A stretch of DNA of 46,748 nucleotides from an uncultured Pseudomonadota bacterium. GTDB lineage: Bacteria > Pseudomonadota > Alphaproteobacteria > Rs-D84. A model generated the notes under the pieces. That model saw only the letters and a list, made by a program, of their open reading frames with translations. It made no database searches and was not told the DNA's origin. Both the position numbers and the translations under genes were made by a program. The stretch is from contig CAMYYT010000007.1 of the NCBI GenBank assembly GCA_947303585.1, positions 1 through 46,748 on the forward strand. Reading direction: 5' to 3'. Each line of letters opens with the position of its first letter. The stretch's first letter is position 1. Positions 28,904-37,977 of this stretch are shown piece after piece.

Positions 28904-30160
28904 TTATTTTTTTCTAAATGAATTCCAATATTCAAAACGTTTTTTTATTTCGCGTTCAAAACCGCGTTCAACAGGTTTATATAAACTTATGCGTTCCATT
29001 CCATCTGGAAAACAATTTTGACCGCTGCATCCGTTTGAAGTTTCAGGGTCATAAATATATCCATCGCTGTATCCAAGATTTTTCATCATCTTGGTTGGCG
29101 CGTTTAAAATATTTTTTGGTGGCATTAATGAACCGGTGCTTTGTGCCGCTCTATACGAAGCATTTTGTGCTTTGTACGCAGAAATGCTTTTTGGTGCAGT
29201 TGCAAGATATATCACTAATTCTGTTATAGCAATATCGCCTTCGGGGGACCCCATGCGTTCATAGATTTGCCATGCACTAAGTGCTAATTGCATTGCGTTT
29301 GGGTCTGCTAGTCCAACATCTTCCATTGCAAAGCGAGTCAGGCGACGCAAAACATATCGTGGGTCTTGACCAGATGTTATCATGCGCGCAACCCAATAAA
29401 GCGCTGCATCTGTGTCTGATGCGCGCAAAGATTTATGAACTGCCGAAATCAAATTGTAATGTTCGTCACCGCTTTTGTCGGATAGAGGTGCGCGTTTTTG
29501 GATTGTTTCATCTAACTTTTCAGGGCTTAAATCTTTTTTGAATTTTGCACCAGATATATATTCAACCGTGTTTAGTAAAAATCTTGCGTCACCATCTGCC
29601 ATTTGAGCAAGATGAATTTTTGCATCATCAGTAAGTGGTAATTTTTTATTCAAAAATTTTTCAGCTCTTTCTATCAAAGTCAATAAATCTGCCGTAGAGA
29701 GCGGTTTAAGGACACCAATATGACAACGTGAAAGCAAAGCGTTGTTTAAATTAAAACTGGGGTTTTCTGTGGTTGCACCAATAAATGTGACTGTGCCATC
29801 TTCAAGGTATGGTAACAATGTATCTTGTTGAGTTTTATTAAATCTGTGAATTTCATCTATGAACAACAAAGTATTGCGGCCGATGTCGCGATTCATACGC
29901 GCGCTTTCCATAACTTTTTTAATGTCTGCTGTGCCAGAAAATACGGCAGACAATGGAACAAAATCCATATCAATAGAATTTGCTAGTGCGCGGGCGATTG
30001 TGGTTTTTCCGCACCCTGGTGGCCCCCAAAGCAAAAGGTTAGATAAATTTCCATTTTCAACCATACGGCGAACAATGCCGTTTTGTCCTAATAAATCAGT
30101 TTGCCCGACAATATCATCTATGGTTTGTGGGCGCATTAAATCTGCCAAAGGTCTTGTCAT
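28904..30160 (-). CDS. rarA: Replication-associated recombination AAA ATPase RarA/MgsA
   Basis: RPLADLMRPQTIDDIVGQ, LLWGPPGCGKTTIARALA, LLFIDEIHRFNKTQQDTLLPYLEDG, IGATTENPSFNLN. Confidence 0.95.
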   Translation of the reverse strand: MTRPLADLMRPQTIDDIVGQTDLLGQNGIVRRMVENGNLSNLLLWGPPGCGKTTIARALANSIDMDFVPLSAVFSGTADIKKVMESARMNRDIGRNTLLFIDEIHRFNKTQQDTLLPYLEDGTVTFIGATTENPSFNLNNALLSRCHIGVLKPLSTADLLTLIERAEKFLNKKLPLTDDAKIHLAQMADGDARFLLNTVEYISGAKFKKDLSPEKLDETIQKRAPLSDKSGDEHYNLISAVHKSLRASDTDAALYWVARMITSGQDPRYVLRRLTRFAMEDVGLADPNAMQLALSAWQIYERMGSPEGDIAITELVIYLATAPKSISAYKAQNASYRAAQSTGSLMPPKNILNAPTKMMKNLGYSDGYIYDPETSNGCSGQNCFPDGMERISLYKPVERGFEREIKKRFEYWNSFRKK

Positions 30161-30230
30161 TTTACTTTTATTTTACTTATTGTTTATTTGTGATATAATT
30201 ATTGTATTAAAAATATAAGGATTTATCAAG

Positions 30231-30587
30231 GTGCTTAATAAAAATTCTGATTTTGCATTAGCGGTTGCTAATTTAGCAGCTGCGGCTATTGCAGCAAACC
30301 CGAAATTATCCATGAAAGATGCCGTAAAGCAGGCGAGTGAATCTTTGCGGGGCGTTTCTGTGACGCCTCAACAGATTGCAGATTCTGTGCGAGACGATGC
30401 AATTCAATGTTTAGAAGATGGAACTTGGCATGTAATGCTTAAAAGATATATCAAAAGAAAGTATAACCTGACACCGCAACAATATCGTGAAAAATGGGGG
30501 TTGCCGGTGGATTATCCTTTTGTGGCGAAAAATTACGGTCTTATGCGTTCCAAGATTGCCAAGAAAACAGGTTTTGGAAAAAAGTAA
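30231..30587 (+). CDS. Ros/MucR family transcriptional regulator
   Basis: IQCLEDGTWHVMLKRYIKRKYNLTPQQYREKWGLPVDYPFVAKNYGLMRSKIAKKTGFGKK; GTG start. Confidence 0.85.
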   Translation: MLNKNSDFALAVANLAAAAIAANPKLSMKDAVKQASESLRGVSVTPQQIADSVRDDAIQCLEDGTWHVMLKRYIKRKYNLTPQQYREKWGLPVDYPFVAKNYGLMRSKIAKKTGFGKK

Positions 30588-30597
30588 GGAGAAAAAG

Positions 30598-32520
30598 ATG
30601 TCGTTGAAAGATAAATTCAAAAAGGCTTCAAAAGAAGTAAGTGAGCGTCTGGAATATATTCGTGGAGACAAAGGAATCTTAGAGCAAAAATATCAAGAAA
30701 CAAAAAAAATATCACCAGAAGACAAACTTGGCGAATTCCGTCGTATAGCGGTTTTAGGTGGTATAGATTTGGCGTGGTTTTTATTTTGTCTTGGAAAATT
30801 TGCAGGTAAAGATTTAAAGACTATTTTCGTCGATAATAAAATTATTGATAAATGGAACAAAGAAAACGAAAATAAAAAAGTAAAAGATACAGATTCTCGT
30901 TTTAAACAATGGTTAAATAAATTACAACGAACATATCCGAAAACTTCGGCAAGATTAAAGTTATGGATGCTTTACAGTTTGGTTGCAACTATGGTTGCTG
31001 GTGGAATTAAATTGGCGGAACGTGATGCTAATGAAAATACAAAAGATCCCAAGATAGAAAATGTGATTGATTCCGACGAACGCGAAACAAACGGTGATGA
31101 TATTGAAATAAATGATGCAACCAAAGATATAGTTAAATACGATATAACAGATGAAAATTTCCCAGAAAAATTTGTAGATAATAATTGGAACGACATTGTT
31201 ATTAGTGTGCTGGAATTTGAAACATGGTATGATAAGGCGAAATTACAACAAAATGAATCTAGGTACACCCACAGTGCTGGTTTAACTTGGTTTTATACAG
31301 AAGAAAAAGGTAAAGTAACACAATATGCTTGTCGGGAAAGTTATGTAAATAAGGCAGATAATTTAACTATGGATCAAAGATGGGAGCAAATCAGGCTTCA
31401 TTGTTTGTATAAAAACGAAGTTATGGACAAAATAAAAAAAGAATTTAATAAGTACGGTTTTTCCACAGTCACAGATCAGCAAATATTGGGATTGTTTGTT
31501 GCTGGGTATCAACTGCCAAGCAGGTTGGGTGATTGTTATAAAAAAAATGGCAACCTGCTGTGTACAGGGATTATTCACAGATTAAAAGATGCTGGATCAG
31601 ATACGCAAAAACAAGTTGATGCATTTATTGCTGGTACAGAAGTGAGAGAAAAAGATCGCACCGGAACAAATAAACGTCGTTGGTGGTGCGCGATGATATA
31701 TATTGGATATATAACAGTCGATGATTTAATCAATATGGATAGAGACGCGTTTTCTGCAATAAAGATTAATACTATTTTTAAAAACAATCATTTTGTATAT
31801 GATGCAGCCACAATTGAATATGTTTTGGAACAGGCAAAAAAGCCGTCTAATGGTTCGGTAAAACAATTTATTGAGAAGCGTAATGTTCCTTTGAAAGGGG
31901 TAATTGTTAAACATCAAAAAAGCAAAATAGAAAATAATGAAAATAATCTTTCTATGGCAAAAACACTTGATGGATTGAAAGCGTTTAAATCCAAAGATTA
32001 TAAAAAAGGGATTAAATGTTATAAAGAAGCGATAAGTTTGGATGAAAATAATATGGAAGCATATGCTAGTTTGGCTTTGGCATATAAAAAACTTGGTGAT
32101 GAAACGCATTCGTTAGATGATTACGAAAATGTGTTGAAAACAGTTAATGCTTGTAATGCTCAAATGAATAAAAATAGAAATTTGTTGCATGATCCCGACG
32201 TAAAGGCAGCCGCTTATTATAATGCTGGGTTGGCGCGTGAAGAAATGGCTAAGTTATATGAAAAATCAAATAAAACTAATGAAGCGATTGAATGTTATAA
32301 CAAAGCAAAAAGCAATTTTAGTACTGCGTATGAAAATGCAAAAGAAGCAGAAAATACTGACCGTATGGATGTATATAAAGATTCACAAAAACGTATTGAT
32401 AATGCTCTTAAAGTTTTAAAAGCGAAAGATATTAAAAAGAAAACTAATTCGTTTAAGACAGGGAAAAACAAAGTTTCAAATAAATCAGCAAAAACTGTTT
32501 TGAGCAGTAAAAATCGTTAA
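30598..32520 (+). CDS. Membrane protein with putative lysozyme-like (GH24-like) region and C-terminal TPR repeats
   Basis: VLEFETWYDKAKLQQNESRYTHSAGLTWFYTEEKGKV resembles a lysozyme-fold start; later KAFKSKDYKKGIKCYKEAISLDENNMEAYASLALAYKKLGD TPR; start at ATG 30598 after AAGGAG. Confidence 0.55.
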   Translation: MSLKDKFKKASKEVSERLEYIRGDKGILEQKYQETKKISPEDKLGEFRRIAVLGGIDLAWFLFCLGKFAGKDLKTIFVDNKIIDKWNKENENKKVKDTDSRFKQWLNKLQRTYPKTSARLKLWMLYSLVATMVAGGIKLAERDANENTKDPKIENVIDSDERETNGDDIEINDATKDIVKYDITDENFPEKFVDNNWNDIVISVLEFETWYDKAKLQQNESRYTHSAGLTWFYTEEKGKVTQYACRESYVNKADNLTMDQRWEQIRLHCLYKNEVMDKIKKEFNKYGFSTVTDQQILGLFVAGYQLPSRLGDCYKKNGNLLCTGIIHRLKDAGSDTQKQVDAFIAGTEVREKDRTGTNKRRWWCAMIYIGYITVDDLINMDRDAFSAIKINTIFKNNHFVYDAATIEYVLEQAKKPSNGSVKQFIEKRNVPLKGVIVKHQKSKIENNENNLSMAKTLDGLKAFKSKDYKKGIKCYKEAISLDENNMEAYASLALAYKKLGDETHSLDDYENVLKTVNACNAQMNKNRNLLHDPDVKAAAYYNAGLAREEMAKLYEKSNKTNEAIECYNKAKSNFSTAYENAKEAENTDRMDVYKDSQKRIDNALKVLKAKDIKKKTNSFKTGKNKVSNKSAKTVLSSKNR

Positions 32521-32530
32521 GGATTTGGCT

Positions 32531-34546
32531 ATGAAAGTATATGTTAATGTTGAAAATTCAAAGTGGAATAAATATAAAATAAATTTTGAAAAAATCGCGC
32601 AAGCAGCAGTTGGAGCCGTATACAAAGATTCCGAAGTATCGATTACTTTGGTTGATGATAAACAAATTCATCGGATAAATAAACAGTATCGCGGTATTGA
32701 TAAGCCTACTAATGTTTTGTCATTTGAATTAGGCGACGATATTTTGTTAGGTGATATTTTTATATCGCTTGATACTGTTGTTCGTGAGGCAAAAGCAGCA
32801 CATATTTCTGTTGAAGAACATATTGCTCATATGGTTGTCCATGGTATGTTGCATTTACAAGGATATGATCATATCAAAGATAAAGATGCAAAAATAATGG
32901 AAGACAAAGAAGTTAGAATATTAAAAAAATTGGGATATAAAAATCCTTATGCTGATGAAGAGATTATTTGTAATGATAAATCTTGTTGTCCGGGGCGTTT
33001 TATAACAAAATTACAATCTGTGAAAATACAAGAAAACAGTTTTATGTGGTATTTAACAACGGCTTTATTAGGAGTTGTGACATCGTTTGGTTTTGCTCCG
33101 TTTCGTTTGTGGGTGTTGTCTTTGTTTGGAATAGGGGCTATGTATTGGTTAATTACTAAACAAAACCACAAGGTTAATTTTTTCAAAGCATGGTTACGAA
33201 GTTCTGTTTTTGGTGCTTTTTATGGAATTGCTATGTTTTGGTGGGTGTTAAATTCAATTTATGTGATACCCGAACTAACTGCTCAATTTGCAATTTGGAC
33301 TATTCCAGCCTTGGTTGGTATTGGTTTGTTGTGCGGTATGATTTTGTCTTTGCCGTTTGCTGTGATTCGTTATATACAGCGAAAACCGCCGTATAGAGCG
33401 ATTTTATTTGCTACAATTTGGACGCTTGTGTTATGGGGGCGTGAATGGTTTTTAACAGGTTTTCCATGGAACCCGATTTCAAATATAATGATGAATTTTT
33501 CTATGGTTATAAATTCTATTTCGTTGTGGGGGTCGCTTGGCCTTAGTTTTATAATAATTGGTTTAATTGCTGTTTTTGTAGAATTGTGTCGCAATAAGAG
33601 ATGTAAATCCTGTTGGTTTGTATTTGCTCTTTATGTCTTTTTGTTTTTAATTGGGTGCAGTTATGGATATCATAATATGAAATTATCTGATAGAGAAAAT
33701 ATAGATAATTCTCCGATTGTAAGAATTGTGCAGCCCGCAGAATCTGCCGTATACAAAAGTTTTAATAATGGACAAGACGCACAAAATGTTGCAATGCAAA
33801 AGATTCGCGATTTATTTGTTTTGGCAACCAATGATAAAAGTGTGACCCCAGATATAATAGTGTTTCCGGAAACTTCGTATCCTTATGCAATACGCGATAA
33901 ATCTTTTCCTTTGTCACGAGTTTTAAATACTAATGTTATTATGGGTGGAATTTATCATAATGATGGTAAGTTTTATAATTCTATGGTGTTAGCGGACAAA
34001 ACAGGGCAGATAAAACATTTGTACAGCAAATCTCATCTTGTACCTTTTGGAGAATATGGACCGTTTGGTGGTTTGGTTCCGTCTCCTGGAATGTTAAGCA
34101 AAGGCAATGGCGCAGAAGTCTTTGCTATAAATACGGATTATGGTGATTTTATTGTTGCGCCAGCTATTTGCTATGAAATTATATTTTCTGATTCTTTGGT
34201 GCCACAAAACACAATGCCAAATGCAATTATAAATATAACGAATGATACTTGGTTTGGTTTTACTCCGGGCGTGTATCAACATCTTGATATGGTAAGAAGA
34301 TATGCGATAGAATCTGGTGTTCCTGTGATAAGAGCAAATTATTCTGGGATAAGCGCTTTTGTTATGCCTGATGGGAATATTGAATCTGCGTTACCCATAG
34401 GACAAAGTGGAAGCATAGATGGTTTTGTCTGGGGGGCGCATAATACACCGTATAGAGCGCTTGGAAGAAATTTATGGATGGTGTTTATTTTGATGTTTTC
34501 AATAATTCTTTCAATATCCATATCCGTATTTCAGAAGAAAGATTAG
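32531..34546 (+). CDS. Fusion of endoribonuclease YbeY and apolipoprotein N-acyltransferase Lnt
   Basis: N-term HGMLHLQGYDH (YbeY zinc motif) and RIxxxYRGIDKPTNVLSFEL; C-term Lnt with PETSYP, SKSHLVPFGEY, PAICYE (E-K-C triad context) and multi-TM region; one uninterrupted ORF. Confidence 0.92.
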   Translation: MKVYVNVENSKWNKYKINFEKIAQAAVGAVYKDSEVSITLVDDKQIHRINKQYRGIDKPTNVLSFELGDDILLGDIFISLDTVVREAKAAHISVEEHIAHMVVHGMLHLQGYDHIKDKDAKIMEDKEVRILKKLGYKNPYADEEIICNDKSCCPGRFITKLQSVKIQENSFMWYLTTALLGVVTSFGFAPFRLWVLSLFGIGAMYWLITKQNHKVNFFKAWLRSSVFGAFYGIAMFWWVLNSIYVIPELTAQFAIWTIPALVGIGLLCGMILSLPFAVIRYIQRKPPYRAILFATIWTLVLWGREWFLTGFPWNPISNIMMNFSMVINSISLWGSLGLSFIIIGLIAVFVELCRNKRCKSCWFVFALYVFLFLIGCSYGYHNMKLSDRENIDNSPIVRIVQPAESAVYKSFNNGQDAQNVAMQKIRDLFVLATNDKSVTPDIIVFPETSYPYAIRDKSFPLSRVLNTNVIMGGIYHNDGKFYNSMVLADKTGQIKHLYSKSHLVPFGEYGPFGGLVPSPGMLSKGNGAEVFAINTDYGDFIVAPAICYEIIFSDSLVPQNTMPNAIINITNDTWFGFTPGVYQHLDMVRRYAIESGVPVIRANYSGISAFVMPDGNIESALPIGQSGSIDGFVWGAHNTPYRALGRNLWMVFILMFSIILSISISVFQKKD

Positions 34547-34712
34547 AATCTGATAATCTTTTATCATCAATTTGTTGAATAATGGCAGCGACAGATGTTT
34601 TTCTGTTGTTTGCCATTTGTTTTAAGACTTCGAAAAATTCTTTTTCCAAAGAAATACTAGTTTGATGTCCTGATAAAGAAACAGATATTTTATGCATTTT
34701 ATATTTTTCCAA
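34485..34712 (-). CDS. Ribbon-helix-helix domain protein
   Basis: KISVSLSGHQTSISLEKEFFEVLKQMANNRKTSVAAIIQQID...NLSSEIRIWIL resembles the alphaproteobacterial RHH family. Confidence 0.75.
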   Translation of the reverse strand: MEKYKMHKISVSLSGHQTSISLEKEFFEVLKQMANNRKTSVAAIIQQIDDKRLSDSNLSSEIRIWILKELLKTSK

Positions 34713-35133
34713 CCATTAAACAATCAATAATAGCTTTGTAAGGGTCTTCATATTTGCGTAATATTGATAAAGTTAAGTTGTCTAACATAAAACAATTTCC
34801 CATTGTATCAAAAGCAAACCAAAATAGGTCATTTTTACCAAATACTGTCTTGCCAAATAAATTTTTATTTTTTGGTAAATCTTTGTTGATTTGAATAATT
34901 GAAGGTAACGGGTATTTTATTCCACGGTTAATTTCGTTTGAACCAAAAATACAAGCAGATCCCAGTGTTATTCCAGAACAGTTTTGATATAAATCTATCA
35001 AGAATTTTGGTAATATCGCAGCTTTGGCATCTTGAAGTTTTGTGTTGATAAGATTAAAATCTGTCGTGCTTGAAATAGGGAATATTGATGCTCCACGAGA
35101 TTTTATCAAAGATAAACATTCTGTTGTCGTCAT
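34699..35133 (-). CDS. SMI1/KNR4 (SUKH)-like protein, tentative
   Basis: LPKFLIDLYQNCSGITLGSACIFGSNEI ... DLFWFAFDTMGNCFMLD pattern. Confidence 0.5.
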   Translation of the reverse strand: MTTTECLSLIKSRGASIFPISSTTDFNLINTKLQDAKAAILPKFLIDLYQNCSGITLGSACIFGSNEINRGIKYPLPSIIQINKDLPKNKNLFGKTVFGKNDLFWFAFDTMGNCFMLDNLTLSILRKYEDPYKAIIDCLMVGKI

Positions 35134-35135
35134 TT

Positions 35136-35642
35136 TTATTCGTTCCCCCGTCCAGATATCGCAGCAATGGCTGCTTGACTTAATCTGTCTGATGATGCAT
35201 TACCGCCGTCACCACCGCCGCCGCCGTGTGTGGTAAGATATACTTTTTTTTCAGGGTTTGGCAAAAAAACTGTCTTGGCGTCGCTTTGTTCTATGATAAA
35301 TTTATCAAGATTATGCGAATGCGGAAAGGTCCAACATAAAAACATATTTTTTGTGCTTAATTCACCACCCCAAAGCAAAGGAATTTTAAAGCGAATAGAC
35401 AGATTATCAGGCAGCGATTGTCCCATAACAAGATTTATAAATTCATTTTGTGGCAAATTCATAAATGCTATTTCTTCTAAAGAATCGGTAAGTGATGATA
35501 AAAATTCGCGACGCAGACTTGAATATTTTTTGAACCAATCAACATCCAAAGAACAATATTTTGGGGTGTATTCTATAACTGGCATATCGTCCATCCCAAG
35601 ATTTGCAAGTCTTTCAAGTGCCGAATTTTGATTTAATTGCAT
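35136..35642 (-). CDS. Hypothetical protein with Gly-rich C-terminal stretch
   Basis: 168 aa, in tight operon; THGGGGGDGGNASSD. Confidence 0.5.
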   Translation of the reverse strand: MQLNQNSALERLANLGMDDMPVIEYTPKYCSLDVDWFKKYSSLRREFLSSLTDSLEEIAFMNLPQNEFINLVMGQSLPDNLSIRFKIPLLWGGELSTKNMFLCWTFPHSHNLDKFIIEQSDAKTVFLPNPEKKVYLTTHGGGGGDGGNASSDRLSQAAIAAISGRGNE

Positions 35643-35659
35643 TGTTTCGCTTTCGTCCT

Positions 35660-36550
35660 TTATATGTTTTTAATGTATTGTATAATTGTATCTATGTATT
35701 CCGAATAAGAATCAAAACTGTCTATTTCTTCTTCGGGTATTGTATCACTTGGATTTTCAGATACAAATTTTTTTAATTCTTCCAAAGATTTAAAGACCGA
35801 AATTTCATCGTTTGATTTGTATTGGTTCAAATTGTCTATTATGAAAGCCCTTATGTTAATTGGTATGTCTTCAAGGGTTGTTTCAAATACATTGCGCAAT
35901 TTTGTAATTGCTGAATTTAATTTATCTGGGGTTACATCAACCGCACCAATCCAAAAAACTTCGTTGGGACCAATGGCAACTAGGTTTGATGTAAAGCCTG
36001 AAATTGTCGGATTTGGTTTAACGACATATCCGTTTTCAGAGAAAATTTCTGCCAACATAGGATTATAAGGGTTGGATGTCCCATCGTTTGTGATAGAAGT
36101 TTTTTGTTGTGAAGTTTGGTTTGCGTTTTGTGTTTGTCTTTGTGCCACAATTTGAGCCATGTTTTTAGGTAAATTTAATTTTGGTGGACGTGTTAAGAGT
36201 ATCGGTGTTTCTGCCGGTGGGTTTTTTTGTGTTTCTTCGTATGTTGTTGTTTTTGGGGTCGATATTGTTGCCGGTACAGAAGTAACTATCTTTTGTTTGT
36301 GCAATTTTTTTATTGAAGGCATATAAATTAAATACAGACCGAGTATGAATAAACAAACAGCGAAGCCGATTGAAACATAAAAACCATGTGCAATAGGTGT
36401 GTGCGATGCCTGTAATCTCGCTAATTCATCCCAGTGTTCTTTGAAAAACAGATTGAATCTGAATATTAAATCAAGCCAAAATGACAGCCCCAGCAAAATG
36501 GCTATACCCAAAAGTGTTGACAGTAAAAGATGTTCAAATTTATTTTTCAT
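35660..36550 (-). CDS. Hypothetical two-TM membrane protein with Pro/Thr/Gln-rich linker and globular C-terminal domain
   Basis: TMs LLSTLLGIAILLGLSFWLDLIF and FYVSIGFAVCLFILGLYLIYM; C-terminal IFSENGYVVKPNPTISGFTSNLVAIGPNEVFWIGAVDV. Confidence 0.6.
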   Translation of the reverse strand: MKNKFEHLLLSTLLGIAILLGLSFWLDLIFRFNLFFKEHWDELARLQASHTPIAHGFYVSIGFAVCLFILGLYLIYMPSIKKLHKQKIVTSVPATISTPKTTTYEETQKNPPAETPILLTRPPKLNLPKNMAQIVAQRQTQNANQTSQQKTSITNDGTSNPYNPMLAEIFSENGYVVKPNPTISGFTSNLVAIGPNEVFWIGAVDVTPDKLNSAITKLRNVFETTLEDIPINIRAFIIDNLNQYKSNDEISVFKSLEELKKFVSENPSDTIPEEEIDSFDSYSEYIDTIIQYIKNI

Positions 36551-36592
36551 TTCATTTTCATTGTATCACATTTTATGATAAACTGTAAATAG

Positions 36593-37267
36593 ATGATTGA
36601 AATAAATGAAGTTTTTTCTGATGCAGATTCAAGAATGGCATGGTTTTGTGATAAAGCCATGGATACTAATGAATTGGCTATGATGGCAGAAGATATCAGC
36701 AAAGAAAAAGTGCGTTTGATATCTGTTATGCCTGATATAGTGCCTTTTATGTGGACTTGGTTGGAAAAAATGGATGTTAAAATTTTGGCACGATATATTT
36801 TTAACCCCTTGCAAAAAAATATGCTTGATGAAGAAATGTATGATTTGGGTGCCAAGATAACTGATGTTTTGAAAAAAGGGGCGGGCGGGGTTCAGATTTT
36901 CGTAAAAATGCGCGATTTTGAACATTTTGTTGAAACTATAGAATTTGTTCGCGATGATTTGTTTTTTGACCATGATTTGTGTATTGCTTTGGATATATCT
37001 GATATCGCCATAGATGATTGGTCAAAGGTTTTTCAAAAATTATGTGATGTGCGGGCTCATGCATTGGTGTTAAGTTTAAATGAAGACATGGGAAACAGGT
37101 CTGATTTTGTTGGTCGTGTTTATGGGATGTTGCAAAATTGGAACTTTGATGGTGAAATTCATTTTATTTTGGGTAACAATTTTGATCGCATAGACCAAGC
37201 TGTTCGATTGATAGAAGTTGAAAAACCAGAATTGGCAAACAAGGTTAAATTTTTCCTTGATTATTAA
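36593..37267 (+). CDS. Hypothetical protein (224 aa)
   Basis: ORF between divergent and convergent neighbours; no family recognised. Confidence 0.55.
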   Translation: MIEINEVFSDADSRMAWFCDKAMDTNELAMMAEDISKEKVRLISVMPDIVPFMWTWLEKMDVKILARYIFNPLQKNMLDEEMYDLGAKITDVLKKGAGGVQIFVKMRDFEHFVETIEFVRDDLFFDHDLCIALDISDIAIDDWSKVFQKLCDVRAHALVLSLNEDMGNRSDFVGRVYGMLQNWNFDGEIHFILGNNFDRIDQAVRLIEVEKPELANKVKFFLDY

Positions 37268-37932
37268 CCATTAGATAAAATCAAATATTTTGGGTTTGAT
37301 GTGCCGGCTTTGTTTTTAAGTTGGTATCTGGTTTTGATTATGTCTAAATCAGTTGATTTAATTTTAAGTGTGGTTTGTTTTAATTGTTCAACAATCCAAT
37401 CGTAATATTCCCAATGGTCTGTGCCGATAATGATTTTCCCGTCTAAGGACAAATGATTAGACAGTAAATTTAAAAATTCATGATTAAGTAAACGACGTTT
37501 TTCATGTCGTGCCTTTGGCCACGGGTCAGGGTGCAAAATCCATATTTCACTAAATTTCGCATTTGAGAAATTGTTTAACAACAAACGAACATCGTCTGGG
37601 TGAATACGGATGTTTTTATATTGTTCAAACAATGTGTTGTCCGATTCGTTTGTAATGGCTGACATCAAGGCAGCAACGCCATTTGCAAAAGGTTCTGCCC
37701 CCATAATAATCGATTCGAAATTATTGATGGATAAATTTCGCAAGTGTTCGCCGTTTCCGAAACCAATTTCAAGAATTACTGGTTTTTCGGTAAAATCTAT
37801 GCTTTTTGGGGCAATTTGTGGCAACAAATTATCCATTAGCCATTGTTTGCGATTCGATAGTTTTTTCCCGTGTCGCCGACCAAAAGTTCTTATATCAATA
37901 TGTTCAAAATTTTTTAATTCTTGTTTTTCCAT
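37264..37932 (-). CDS. trmB: tRNA (guanine-N7-)-methyltransferase
   Basis: VILEIGFGNGEHLRNL, EIWILHPDPWPKARHEKRRLLNHEFL, IGTDHWEYYDWI. Confidence 0.95.
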   Translation of the reverse strand: MEKQELKNFEHIDIRTFGRRHGKKLSNRKQWLMDNLLPQIAPKSIDFTEKPVILEIGFGNGEHLRNLSINNFESIIMGAEPFANGVAALMSAITNESDNTLFEQYKNIRIHPDDVRLLLNNFSNAKFSEIWILHPDPWPKARHEKRRLLNHEFLNLLSNHLSLDGKIIIGTDHWEYYDWIVEQLKQTTLKIKSTDLDIIKTRYQLKNKAGTSNPKYLILSNG

Positions 37933-37977
37933 ATTATTAGTATAAAATGAATTAGTTAAAAAACAAGGTGAAATAAA

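Noticed and set aside
35199-35226. CCGCCGTCACCACCGCCGCCGCCG trinucleotide-like run
   Set aside because: Codes for a Gly-rich stretch; trinucleotide changes would not shift frame and the repeat is imperfect.
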